Position numbers and translations under genes: made by a program
Assembly: GCA_017440935.1 (NCBI GenBank)
Contig: JAFSAO010000004.1
Location: 16,040-80,039 of the forward strand
Direction: 5' to 3'
From: Opitutales bacterium
Lineage (GTDB): Bacteria; Verrucomicrobiota; Verrucomicrobiia; Opitutales; UBA953
Length of the DNA: 64,000 nt
In this document: one piece after another, positions 53,893 to 61,991 of the stretch
Numbering within the stretch: the first letter of the stretch is position 1
Layout of the letters: each line of letters starts with the position of its first letter
Notes under the pieces: generated by a model
Told to the model about the DNA's origin: nothing
What the model saw: only the letters and a program-made list of their open reading frames with translations
Database searches by the model: none

Positions 53893-55143
53893 GTGAAAAA
53901 AGTCTCGGTCATTATTGTCGGCGGCGGCGGACGCGGCACGATTTACGCTCAGCTCTTGCGGGAAATTTCTGCAAAAGCCGAAGTCGTTGCCGTGGCGGAG
54001 CCGCGCGATTTTTTCCGGAACCGAATCGCGCAGATGCACGGCGTTCCCGCGGAAAACTCCGTCTCGGATTGGCGGGAACTCGCCGCGCGACCGAAGTTCG
54101 CCGACGCGGTGATTATTGCAACGCAAGACCGTATGCACCTTGAGCCGGCTCTCGCTTTCGCCGAAAAAAAATATCACATTCTTTTGGAAAAACCGCTCGC
54201 GACGGACCTTTCCGGATGTCGCGAATTGGCGGCTGCGGCGGAGCATCACGACATCGTTTTTTCCGTTTGTCACGTTTTGCGTTACACGGAATTTACGCGC
54301 AAACTGAAATCTCTGATTGCGGCGGGAGAAATCGGGAAAATTCTTTCCGTGCAGCATCTTGAACCTGTCGGGCATTGGCGTTTTGCGCACTCGTTTGTGC
54401 GCGGGAGCTGGCGTAGGGAAGAAGAATCGTCTTCGGTTTTGCTTTCAAAATCGACGCACGATTTGGACTGGATCCGCTACATCGTCGATGCGGCACCGAA
54501 GCGCGTTTCTTCGTTCGGCTCGCTGATATTTTTTAAAAAGGAAAACCGTCCGGCGAACGCGGCGGCGCGTTGCCTTGATTGCGCGATTGAAGCCGAATGT
54601 CCGTATTCCGCGCCGCGATTTTATCTGGAACGTATCCGCTCCGGCGATACGGGAGCGTATGTGGAATCCGTTACGGGAACGCCGACGGAGGAATGTTTGA
54701 TCGAAAATCTTCGCACGGGTCCTTACGGGCGTTGCGTTTTTGCGTGCGACAATGATGTCGCCGATCATCAGGTTGTGAACGTCGAATTTGAAAACGGAGC
54801 GACGGCGGCGTTTACGCTTGCGGGTTGCTCAAAATACGGCGATCGGCGCGTTACGATTTTCGGCTCGCTCGGCGAAATTTACGGCGACGGTGAGCGCCTT
54901 TCCGTCTTTTCGTATCTGACGGGAACGACGCGGGAAATTGACGTTCCCGCGCCCGAAGTTGCCGACCGGCACGGCGGCGGCGATTTTAATTTGCTCAACG
55001 AATTTATCAACGCGGTGCGCACGGGCGACAGGAGCGGGATTGTTTCCGGGGCGGAAATTTCGCTGGAAACACACGCGCTTGCGTTTGCCGCAGAGCTTTC
55101 CCGCAAGGAACACCGTGTCGTTGAAATGAAGGATTTTCTTTAA
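53893..55143 (+). CDS. Gfo/Idh/MocA-family oxidoreductase
   Basis: A 416-residue NAD(P)-dependent sugar or polyol dehydrogenase-like protein with a GTG start at 53893 (GCGGAG ribosome site). The N-terminal Rossmann motif is VIIVGGGGRGTIYAQLL, and ILLEKPLATDLSGC carries the conserved EKP. The substrate domain includes SKSTHDLDWIRYIV with the His/Asp pair. A Cys-rich insert (ARCLDCAIEAECPY, about 220-235) may bind metal. It follows nagA after the repeat, so a role in sugar catabolism is possible. The substrate is unknown. Confidence 0.88.
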   Translation: MKKVSVIIVGGGGRGTIYAQLLREISAKAEVVAVAEPRDFFRNRIAQMHGVPAENSVSDWRELAARPKFADAVIIATQDRMHLEPALAFAEKKYHILLEKPLATDLSGCRELAAAAEHHDIVFSVCHVLRYTEFTRKLKSLIAAGEIGKILSVQHLEPVGHWRFAHSFVRGSWRREEESSSVLLSKSTHDLDWIRYIVDAAPKRVSSFGSLIFFKKENRPANAAARCLDCAIEAECPYSAPRFYLERIRSGDTGAYVESVTGTPTEECLIENLRTGPYGRCVFACDNDVADHQVVNVEFENGATAAFTLAGCSKYGDRRVTIFGSLGEIYGDGERLSVFSYLTGTTREIDVPAPEVADRHGGGDFNLLNEFINAVRTGDRSGIVSGAEISLETHALAFAAELSRKEHRVVEMKDFL

Positions 55144-55155
55144 TTTTTTCAAACG

Positions 55156-55893
55156 ATGAGCGCCGAAAAATTTTTGATTTTCGATATTCCCGTTCGCATG
55201 AACGAATGCGGTCCCGACGGTTTTTTGAGGCAGCAAATCTGGTTTGATTACCTCCAGCACGTCGCCGCCGTTCACGCGGAGGAAATGGGTTTCGGAATGT
55301 CCGCCGTGCGGGAACGCCGTTTGATTTGGGTGCTTTCGAGAATCAAACTGAAACTGGATGCCGAGCCGCGTTATGACGATGTCGTGCGTATCGAAACTTA
55401 CCCGAACGGAGCGGATCGCCTTTTTGCCAAGCGGCAGTTTATTTTGTCGTCCGCAAAAACGGGAACGCGCTTCGGCGCGGCATCGAGTTTTTGGCTCACG
55501 TTGGAGTTCCCGTCGTTGCGTCCGCGCCTGCCGGCGACGGTGCTGGATCTCGACATTTCAAACAACTTGGATCGGGAGGATTTTTTCCCGAGCCTCGGAA
55601 AACTTTCCGTCGGAGAAACGGGCGATTCCGTAACTCATGCGATTCGCGCTTCGCACATCGATTTGAACGACCACCTGAACAATTCTTACTACGCGGAGTT
55701 TACGTCGGATTGGCTGGCGCAAAAACTCGGCAAGGCGGTCCGATTCAAAGAGTTGCAAATCAATTTTAACCGCGCGATGGTTTTCGGGGAGAATTTGAGC
55801 GTCAGCGGGCGGATCGACGGGAACGCGTTTTTCGTTGAAGGGACGGATAGCGCTTCGGGGAAAAATTCCTTCCACGCGCAAGGGCAGATTTAG
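55156..55893 (+). CDS. Acyl-ACP thioesterase family protein
   Basis: A 245-residue double hot-dog protein. The N-terminal half opens FDIPVRMNECGPDGFLRQQI and includes FDYLQHVAAVHAEEMGFG. The second half has the catalytic-type motif IDLNDHLNNSYYAEFTSDWL, the Asn-x-His signature of FatA/acyl-ACP thioesterases. It would release fatty acids from acyl-carrier protein. It begins 12 bases after the oxidoreductase stop. Bacterial members are poorly studied; acyl-CoA substrates are possible. Confidence 0.85.
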   Translation: MSAEKFLIFDIPVRMNECGPDGFLRQQIWFDYLQHVAAVHAEEMGFGMSAVRERRLIWVLSRIKLKLDAEPRYDDVVRIETYPNGADRLFAKRQFILSSAKTGTRFGAASSFWLTLEFPSLRPRLPATVLDLDISNNLDREDFFPSLGKLSVGETGDSVTHAIRASHIDLNDHLNNSYYAEFTSDWLAQKLGKAVRFKELQINFNRAMVFGENLSVSGRIDGNAFFVEGTDSASGKNSFHAQGQI

Positions 55894-55978
55894 CCCGGTT
55901 CCCCGGGAGAATTTTTCTCGCGGGAACGACGGAAAAGCGCTTGCCAAAAAGTGTTCCCGGGCGTTCAATAAACGCAGT

Positions 55979-56368
55979 ATGTCCGATTTCAATTTAGCCA
56001 GTTACTTTCCGATTCTCGTTCAGGTCATCATCGGGTGCGCATTGCCTGTGCTGATTATCATTGCGAGTCATATTTTCGGGCAAAAAGGGCGTTCGAACCG
56101 TTCGCAGAAAATTCCTTACGAATGCGGGCTGAAAGGTGAGGGCACGGTGCATCCGCGCTTTTCCGTGCGTTTTTATCTGACGGCGATGCTGTTCATCCTT
56201 TTCGATATTGAAGTCGTATTTCTCATTCCGTCTGCGCTGATTTACCGGGATTTCCTCGCTCAGGGACTCGGGCTGACGATTATTTGGTCGTTGGCGGTTT
56301 TCATAGGTATCGTGATTTTCGGCCTGTGGTACGAAGTGAAAAAGGGCGCACTCGACTGGGAGCGATAA
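55979..56368 (+). CDS. nuoA: NADH-quinone oxidoreductase subunit A
   Basis: A 129-residue membrane subunit of respiratory complex I with three transmembrane helices. The conserved block is KIPYECGLKGEG, then RFSVRFYLTAMLFILFDIEVVFLIP and a C-terminal GLWYEVKKGALDW. The start is the ATG at 55979. The usual partner nuoB does not follow; the next gene encodes a diadenylate cyclase-like protein, and a terminator lies between. No other nuo gene is in the window. Confidence 0.93.
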   Translation: MSDFNLASYFPILVQVIIGCALPVLIIIASHIFGQKGRSNRSQKIPYECGLKGEGTVHPRFSVRFYLTAMLFILFDIEVVFLIPSALIYRDFLAQGLGLTIIWSLAVFIGIVIFGLWYEVKKGALDWER

Positions 56369-56374
56369 ATTTTC

Positions 56375-56414
56375 ACGGCAGGTCGGATTAAGTTTCCGCC
56401 TGCCGTTTTTGTTT
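56375..56414 (+). terminator. Rho-independent terminator after nuoA
   Basis: ACGGCAGG pairs with CCTGCCGT, loop of sixteen bases, followed by TTTTGTTTT. Confidence 0.8.
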
Positions 56415-56438
56415 TAATCCGGAAACATCTGCAAAAAA

Positions 56439-57812
56439 ATGCGCATAGATCGGTTTTTATCAAAAAACAGAATTCTCGATTTGACGAGTCGGGAACTGCC
56501 GGCTGCGCTGGATGAGTTGCTCGCCGTCGCGTTGCCTGCGGGAACGTCCGCGGCGGAGCGCAACCGCCTTCGTGTCGAGCTGATTGCGCGCGAAGCGCAA
56601 ATGCAGAAGCGCGTGGCGGATTGGGCATCGTTGCCGAGCATTTGCACGCCGCTTGTGAAGAACACGGTGATTGCCGTGGGGCGTTTGCCGAAGCGCGTTC
56701 CCGCCGATGCGGATGCGCAGGAAAAGGATGCGGCAAGCTCCGGTTTTCGGGTGATTTTTCTCGTTCTGGCGCCGAAGCAAGGGCGGAGTTATCTGACGAT
56801 TTTGTCGGAACTTGTCCATGCGCTCGAAGATGAGGACGAAAAGGCGCTGGCGTGCGTGGAGGATTTGGCGGAATTTCGCCGCGTGATAATGAAAATTTTC
56901 CGCGGTGCGGAACGCACGGCTCCGCGTCAGGATACGCGCTGGAATCGCCAATTTGCGAAGACGGCGGCGCGCCTTGCGAGGGCGACGCATTGTCAGGTGC
57001 TTTTGTTTTTTGCGGATACGTTTTCCGTTCCCGTATCGCTTTCGGAGCAAACGGATACGTCGTTTCGCACGATTGTGGTTTCGGGCGGGAACGCGGAGTA
57101 TGTTTTCCCGTCGGGCAAAAAGCCGGAAGTGATCAACGTAAGCTCGTTCGGCACGCACCGTATGTCGCAGTTGCGCGCGGCGTTGTTTGTCGGGTTGATG
57201 CGCGAAAGCATTAAGCCTACGGATCGCGTGTGCTGTCTTGGCGGAGGCGACGGAAGCGATAAGTTGGATTCGCTGATTGTCATCGAAGTCGCGCAGGAAT
57301 TTCCGTCAATGATGGTGAAGCACACGAATACGCTTTTGCCGTCGCACGTGCGTCCGGAGGTTTTGGAGCGCGCCATCGGGATTGCCACGGATCTCGCCGT
57401 GGAAGGGCGTGAAGGCAAGCCGGTCGGAACGATTTTGGTTTTGGGCGATTTGGATAAAATCAAGCCGTTTATGGAGCAGCTCGTGATGAATCCGTTCAGC
57501 GGCTACCGGGAGGAAGACCGTAGTATTCTCAATCCGTTTATCGAAGAAACGATTAAGGAATGGGCGCTGATTGACGGCGCGTTCGTTATCGACGGGAACG
57601 GGACGGTTTACTCGGCGGGAAGCCGCCTTACGGCAGTGGATTCACAGCTTTCGTTGCAGTCCGGGTTGGGCACGCGCCACGCCGCCGCCGCCGCGATTTC
57701 TTCCGTGACGGATTGCGCCGCCGTCTGTGTTTCCTCTTCGGGGCAGGTTACGCTTTTCCGTCGCGGGGAAGCGGTTGTTTTGTTGGATCGTTCCGTTTCT
57801 CGAACGGTTTAA
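56439..57812 (+). CDS. DacZ-like diadenylate cyclase with N-terminal EIIA-like domain
   Basis: A 457-residue protein that probably makes c-di-AMP. The C-terminal DAC domain (about 360-450) shows DGAFVIDGNGTVYSAG (DGA motif near 378) and GLGTRHAAAAAI (near 410), where the canonical RHR reads RHA. The middle (about 175-345) resembles the pyruvate-kinase C-terminal-like domain of archaeal DacZ (CCLGGGDGSDKLDSLIVIE, VGTILVLGDLDKI). The first ~155 residues look like a PTS EIIA type-2 domain that lacks the phosphorylated His (SLPSICTPL in its place). This architecture is unusual for bacteria. The next gene is a CorA-type ion channel, and c-di-AMP controls ion transport in other bacteria. Confidence 0.78.
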   Translation: MRIDRFLSKNRILDLTSRELPAALDELLAVALPAGTSAAERNRLRVELIAREAQMQKRVADWASLPSICTPLVKNTVIAVGRLPKRVPADADAQEKDAASSGFRVIFLVLAPKQGRSYLTILSELVHALEDEDEKALACVEDLAEFRRVIMKIFRGAERTAPRQDTRWNRQFAKTAARLARATHCQVLLFFADTFSVPVSLSEQTDTSFRTIVVSGGNAEYVFPSGKKPEVINVSSFGTHRMSQLRAALFVGLMRESIKPTDRVCCLGGGDGSDKLDSLIVIEVAQEFPSMMVKHTNTLLPSHVRPEVLERAIGIATDLAVEGREGKPVGTILVLGDLDKIKPFMEQLVMNPFSGYREEDRSILNPFIEETIKEWALIDGAFVIDGNGTVYSAGSRLTAVDSQLSLQSGLGTRHAAAAAISSVTDCAAVCVSSSGQVTLFRRGEAVVLLDRSVSRTV

Positions 57813-57853
57813 AATTTTTTTAACGCGGGAACGCTAAAAAAGGAATCGGGAAA

Positions 57854-59059
57854 ATGTCAGGAAAAAGAGCCAAACGCCGTCGCACGCCGTGGATTCGTTT
57901 CAAACGTTTTCTGCGCCGCCGCGCCCGCCCGTTCACGCAGAAGTTTTTTGCAAAAAACGCGGGAACGCCTCCTCCGCCGCGGATTCAGGAAGAAGACGAC
58001 GCCATGGAGATTGGTCTCGAGCCGGGGGCGTTGCCGTTTGAGTCGCCGTTTGACACGCAGGAAACGGCGCAGTTTCGCGTGGTTTGCTACGACGAGTCCG
58101 GATATTCGCTCGATGAATTTGCCGATGCCGACCGCTTGGGCGAGTTTGCGAACCGTCCGGGCATGGTTTGGGTGCAGATGATGGGGATGAAAGACCCGCA
58201 ACTGGTTCATCTCGTCGGCGCGCTTTTCAACATCCCGATGCTTGCGCAGGAAGACATCGTTTCGGAGTGGTCGCGTCCGAAGTTTGAAGAATACGGGGAA
58301 ATGATTCTCGCGGTAACGCGTGCCGTGCGCCTCGGTGTCGAGGAGCTTCAGCCGCGCGGGCAACAGATTTCTTTTGTCGCGGGACCGAACTTCCTGATTT
58401 CCTTCCACGAAAAACGGGAACTCGTTTTTGAAAATATCGAGCGCCGAATCGCGGAAAACTCCGGGAAAATCCGTAAGTGGGGGTCGCCGTATTTGCTGTA
58501 TGCGCTTATCGACGCTCTCGTCGACCGTATGCTTCACCTTACGGACGAAATCGAGGACGCCATCACGGATCTTGAAGAGGACACCGTGAAAGACGATTCC
58601 AAGCTCGACGACGAAGGCGAAAGCATCCGCACGGTTTACCGGATGAAACGCCTCGTGATTCGCCTCGGGCGCATGATTTATCCCTTGCGCGACATGGTTC
58701 GCACCTTCGAGCGCTACGACCACCCGATGCTTCCGCCGGAAATGGATATGTATTTTTCGGACTTGTATGACCACACTTTGCGGGCGTTCGACCGCATTGA
58801 GCACGCACGCATGATTTTGCAGGAACTTCAGGATTTTTATCACACGGAACACGAACGCCACACGAGCGATGTTTTGCGCGTGCTCACCGTCGTTACCGCA
58901 ATCTTTATTCCGCTAACCTGTATCGCCGGAATTTACGGAATGAATTTTAAAAACATTCCCGAACTCAACACCGAATACGGTTACTTCATCACGTTGGGCG
59001 TTATGGTGGCGTTCATCGTCGCATCCGTTATTTTCTTCCGCGTTAAACGCTGGATTTAA
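57854..59059 (+). CDS. corA: CorA-family divalent cation transporter
   Basis: A magnesium/cobalt channel of 401 residues. Two C-terminal transmembrane helices (about 338-360 and 378-398) flank the selectivity motif YGMNFKNIPE (about 360). The long cytoplasmic domain precedes them. The first ~60 residues are unusual: highly basic (KRAKRRRTPWIRFKRFLRRR) and then acidic. It starts 41 bases after the DacZ-like gene, suggesting cotranscription. Family members carry Mg2+, Co2+, Ni2+ or Zn2+. Confidence 0.93.
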   Translation: MSGKRAKRRRTPWIRFKRFLRRRARPFTQKFFAKNAGTPPPPRIQEEDDAMEIGLEPGALPFESPFDTQETAQFRVVCYDESGYSLDEFADADRLGEFANRPGMVWVQMMGMKDPQLVHLVGALFNIPMLAQEDIVSEWSRPKFEEYGEMILAVTRAVRLGVEELQPRGQQISFVAGPNFLISFHEKRELVFENIERRIAENSGKIRKWGSPYLLYALIDALVDRMLHLTDEIEDAITDLEEDTVKDDSKLDDEGESIRTVYRMKRLVIRLGRMIYPLRDMVRTFERYDHPMLPPEMDMYFSDLYDHTLRAFDRIEHARMILQELQDFYHTEHERHTSDVLRVLTVVTAIFIPLTCIAGIYGMNFKNIPELNTEYGYFITLGVMVAFIVASVIFFRVKRWI

Positions 59060-59108
59060 GACGCTTAACGTATCAAACGGAACGCACCGCCGTTCGGTGT
59101 AGCTCTAA

Positions 59109-59146
59109 CAAAAAAAATCCCCGCAGGCGTTTCCGTTGCGGGGATT
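59109..59146 (-). terminator. Terminator for the minus-strand tRNA genes
   Basis: AATCCCCGCA pairs with TGCGGGGATT; on the minus strand it is followed by a run of Ts (the A run at 59110-59117). Confidence 0.85.
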
Positions 59147-59150
59147 AAAA

Positions 59151-59225
59151 TGGTTGCCCGACCAGGATTCGAACCTGGACTAAATGAGTCAGAGTCATTG
59201 GTGCTGACCGTTACACTATCGGGCA
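59151..59225 (-). tRNA. tRNA-Gln (anticodon CTG)
   Basis: On the minus strand the acceptor TGCCCGA pairs with TCGGGCA, discriminator A, CCA encoded. The D-stem is GTG/CAC, anticodon stem AATGA/TCATT with loop CTCTGAC giving CTG, and T-stem CCAGG/CCTGG with TTCGAAT. All stems pair fully. Confidence 0.96.
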
Positions 59226-59236
59226 ATGGAAAGAAC

Positions 59237-59312
59237 TGGAGCCAGCAGTCAGACTCGAACTGACGACCTGCCGCTTACAAGGCGGCTGCACTACCAACTG
59301 TGCTATGCTGGC
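59237..59312 (-). tRNA. tRNA-Thr (anticodon TGT)
   Basis: On the minus strand the acceptor GCCAGCA pairs with TGCTGGC, discriminator T, CCA encoded. Anticodon stem GCCGC/GCGGC with loop CTTGTAA gives TGT (Thr, codon ACA). The T-loop is TTCGAGT. It lies 11 bases upstream of the tRNA-Gln in the same direction, so both share one transcript and terminator. Confidence 0.96.
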
Positions 59313-59402
59313 CGAGAGCCGGCTACTAGCCGAAAAATTGAGTTGAAACAATGCCTTGCTTCTCGTTTATTGTCAAGGCGTAATTTCTTTTCGATATCTG
59401 TT

Positions 59403-60068
59403 ATGACTCAACGATTCCTAAAAATCTGTTTTTTCCTGTTCGCAGGATTTGTGTGTGCTCTTTTCTGCGGTTGCCGTTCTTACAACGACAGCGTTTGGAA
59501 AACGGTGGATTTTAACTCTGTTCCGGGCGACGCAACCGTCTTCATCAACGGGAAAAATTGCGGACTTACGCCGCGCACCGAGCGACTTTCCAAGCGCGGA
59601 AGTTATGACGTGCGTTTCTCCAAACCGGGATATTTCGACGAAAACTTTGTTTTGGAATCGTTTGAAGACGATAACGGACTTCCGGATATTCTCGATAGTA
59701 TAGACGTTGCACTCATCAAAATTACCCCGGAAACGCTGGCTTTGCGGGAACGCCTTGAGCGCGAACGTGCGGAAGCGGCAACCGTCGTCGCGACGGGAAC
59801 GCCGGAGGCGGACAGCACCGCCCCGGAAGTCGCCGCTACGGAGGAAAACAGCGGGATGTCGCCTGCCGCCCGCGAGTTTGCCGCACGCGCGAAGCCGACG
59901 GATTTTACGGATTTTCGCCTGCAGGAAAAGGCACTGAAACGGCTTTTCCAACGCCGCGAAATCACGGAAGCGGAATACAATTCGCTACACGAGGCTCTTT
60001 ATAATTCTTACAACGAAACCCGCCTCCTCAAAGCTCCGCGCCTCGGGACTTACGAAAAGGCATTCTGA
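59403..60068 (+). CDS. PEGA-domain lipoprotein, copy 1
   Basis: A 221-residue exported protein starting at the ATG at 59403; longer frames run through the tRNA. The signal peptide ends in VCALFCGC, a likely lipobox with the lipidated Cys near residue 24. A PEGA domain follows (PGDATVFINGKNCGLTP, then KPGYFDENFVLESFEDDNGL). A Glu/Ala/Thr linker and a short C-terminal helical pair (KALKRLFQRREITEAEYNSL, SHOCT-like) close it. PEGA domains bind surface glycan or protein scaffolds. It is a paralog of the next gene. Confidence 0.85.
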   Translation: MTQRFLKICFFLFAGFVCALFCGCRSYNDSVWKTVDFNSVPGDATVFINGKNCGLTPRTERLSKRGSYDVRFSKPGYFDENFVLESFEDDNGLPDILDSIDVALIKITPETLALRERLERERAEAATVVATGTPEADSTAPEVAATEENSGMSPAAREFAARAKPTDFTDFRLQEKALKRLFQRREITEAEYNSLHEALYNSYNETRLLKAPRLGTYEKAF

Positions 60069-60234
60069 GTGCAGAGCGGATGAGCCGGGCGCGCGGCGTA
60101 GCGCAAATTCGTGCGTCGCGTGCTCCCGTTCCCGCTTTCTTCCCGCCTCATTTTCTTATTTTAGAGTTGAGAACACTCGAAAAATTCCTATCCTAAAGGC
60201 TTTCAAAACCCGAAAAATTTATCCTATATCTGTT

Positions 60235-61368
60235 ATGAAATTAGTCCCCAGCCTCACACTTGCTACGCTCTGCGCCGCTTTCGCGGGTTGCACTGCCACC
60301 ACGCAAACCATTCATTTCGCGGATCAGGACGGTGTTACCGTGACGATTGACGGCACGGAAATCGGAACGACCCCGACGACGTATCAGGTTGAACGCACGA
60401 CGACGCCGACTGCGCTCACCGTTGTTTTCTCCAAGGACGGATGTCAGTCCGAGCAGATGATTGTGGAATCTTGGGAAGATGCGGACGGACTTTGCTCCTT
60501 CCTCGACGATTATCCCGTTCCCGAACTTTTGCCGACGGAAGCAACCGTAGAAGTTGCCGAAGTTGAGGAACCCGCTCCCGCGCCGGAACCTGTTCCCGCC
60601 GAGGAACCGGAAGTGGTCGCCGTTGCGGAAGTCGAAGAACCGGTCACGGCGGAAGAACCCGTTGCCGAAGCGCCTGTCACCGAAGATCCGGAGTCGGTCG
60701 CGGCAGAAGAGGTCGAAGAAATTGAAGATCCTGCAGAAGTCGTAGCAGAAGAGCCCGTTGTCGCCGAAGTCGCTGAACCGGCGCCGGAACCTGTTCCCGC
60801 GGAAGACATTCCCGCAGAGGAACCGGAAGTGGTCGCCGTCGCCGAGGTTGAAGAACCCGTCGCCGAGGAACCTGTTGTCGAAGAACCTGTTGCGGAAACG
60901 CCGGTTGAGGAAGTGGACGAAGTCGTCGCTGAAGAAGTTTCGGAAGAACCCGCTGTCGCCGATGAAGAGCCGACGGAAGTCGTAGCGGAAGAACCGGTGG
61001 AAACGATTGACGAAGTCGCTGCCGAAGAAGTTGCGGAGGAACCTTCCGAACCGGCACCGGAACCCGCTGCAGAAGACGTTCCCGCAGAAGAACCGGCGCC
61101 CGCTCCCGCTGAAACTCCGGAAGCAGAAGAACCGGCACCGGAACCTGTCGCCGAGCCGGAACCGACTCCGGAACCTGCTGCCGAAGAGCCTGTCGCGCAA
61201 CCGGAACCCGAAGAACCCGCGTTCGCGCCGACCCGCACGCTTAAGGATATCGAAAACGAACTTAAGAGCTTGGCCAAGCAACGTCAGAACGGTCAGATTT
61301 CCGAAAAGCAGTTCCAAAAGGCTTGCACGGATCTCGAAGCCGAAGTTCGCGCCCGTTACGGAAAATAA
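60235..61368 (+). CDS. PEGA-domain lipoprotein with long Glu/Pro/Val repeat, copy 2
   Basis: A 377-residue lipoprotein. The lipobox is FAGC (Cys 19). The PEGA-like domain (about 25-100: GVTVTIDGTEIGTTPTTYQV ... VESWEDADGLCSF) matches copy 1. A repeat of EEPV/EEPA/EPVA units runs from about 108 to 325 and should be an extended, negatively charged spacer. The C-terminal 45 residues (LKDIENELKSLAKQRQNGQI, then SEKQF) form a SHOCT-like helical hairpin. Such a spacer could cross the periplasm or reach the cell wall. The strand-reversed frames over the repeat are artefacts. Confidence 0.85.
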   Translation: MKLVPSLTLATLCAAFAGCTATTQTIHFADQDGVTVTIDGTEIGTTPTTYQVERTTTPTALTVVFSKDGCQSEQMIVESWEDADGLCSFLDDYPVPELLPTEATVEVAEVEEPAPAPEPVPAEEPEVVAVAEVEEPVTAEEPVAEAPVTEDPESVAAEEVEEIEDPAEVVAEEPVVAEVAEPAPEPVPAEDIPAEEPEVVAVAEVEEPVAEEPVVEEPVAETPVEEVDEVVAEEVSEEPAVADEEPTEVVAEEPVETIDEVAAEEVAEEPSEPAPEPAAEDVPAEEPAPAPAETPEAEEPAPEPVAEPEPTPEPAAEEPVAQPEPEEPAFAPTRTLKDIENELKSLAKQRQNGQISEKQFQKACTDLEAEVRARYGK

Positions 61369-61395
61369 TTTCGGGGAAATCTCCCCCGAACCCGA

Positions 61396-61434
61396 AAACT
61401 CCCTGTCGCCTTGTTGGCGGCAGGGAGTTTTTGT
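61396..61434 (+). terminator. Rho-independent terminator after PEGA lipoprotein
   Basis: AAACTCCCTG(T)CGCC pairs with GGCGGCAGGGAGTTT around TTGTT, followed by TTG/TTTG. Confidence 0.9.
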
Positions 61435-61521
61435 TTGTGCGGCGGCGTTCCCGCAAATTCCCGTTCCCGCGTTTTTACTCTCGCGAAAGTCTGCCCTGCG
61501 CGGTCATACTTTTCTGCAGAT

Positions 61522-61950
61522 ATGCATACTTGCGAAAAAATTTACACGGATATTCCGATCGGGCACTTGCAGCATTTGCATCCGGGGCATTGCCGTTTTG
61601 TGCACGGGCACAATTGGTCGCTGGCGCTCACGTTCGCGTGTGATGAGTTGGACGCGCTCGGCTTTGTCATTGATTTCGGCGGCATCAAATTCATCAGTCG
61701 CTGGATTTCGGAAAATCTCGATCATGCGTGTATGTTTGCGAAATCCGATACGGAAGGGCTGAAAATGCTCGCCGCGTTCCCGCATCTGTTCAAACCGTAT
61801 ATTTTGGAAAATTGTTCGGCGGAGGGATTGGCGACGCATTTGTTCGATGTTTTTAATGCTTTGATTCGCGAGGAATCTCAAGGGCGCGCTTGGCTCAAAT
61901 CCATTCGCGTCGGGGAAGACAGCAAAAATTTTGCCTATTTCTCCAAATAG
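61522..61950 (+). CDS. queD: 6-carboxytetrahydropterin synthase-like (QueD)
   Basis: Converts dihydroneopterin triphosphate to 6-carboxytetrahydropterin on the path to preQ0/queuosine. The 142-residue protein starts at the ATG at 61522. Zinc and catalytic residues lie in HLQHLHPGHCRFVHGHNW (His, Cys, HGH), and the catalytic Glu is in LENCSAEGLA. The queE gene is 480 bases downstream, with a four-helix-bundle gene in between, supporting the queuosine role over biopterin. A terminator overlaps its 3' end. Confidence 0.9.
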   Translation: MHTCEKIYTDIPIGHLQHLHPGHCRFVHGHNWSLALTFACDELDALGFVIDFGGIKFISRWISENLDHACMFAKSDTEGLKMLAAFPHLFKPYILENCSAEGLATHLFDVFNALIREESQGRAWLKSIRVGEDSKNFAYFSK

Positions 61951-61962
61951 GCAAAATTTTTG
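61924..61962 (+). terminator. Terminator overlapping the queD stop codon
   Basis: AAAATTTTGCCTATTT pairs with AAATAGGCAAAATTTT around CTCC, followed by T. The left arm codes for the last residues of QueD (NFAYFSK), so the hairpin is partly coding. Confidence 0.82.
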
Positions 61963-61991
61963 AATCGCGAATTTCAAATTCCGAATCTCGA
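61962..61991. repeat. Inverted repeat flanking the four-helix-bundle gene, left copy
   Basis: AATCGCGAATTTCAAATTCC and following GAATCTCG resemble the reverse complement of 62392-62425 (TTCGGAATTCGGAATTTGAG). The pair brackets the gene at 61992-62375. Confidence 0.6.

Noticed and set aside
60241..61317. Long minus-strand open frame (358 codons, Arg/Phe/Gly-rich) and another Ser/Gly/Thr-rich frame over the same region
   Set aside because: They are mirror readings of the Glu/Pro/Val codon repeat of the PEGA lipoprotein; composition is unnatural and there is no ribosome site.
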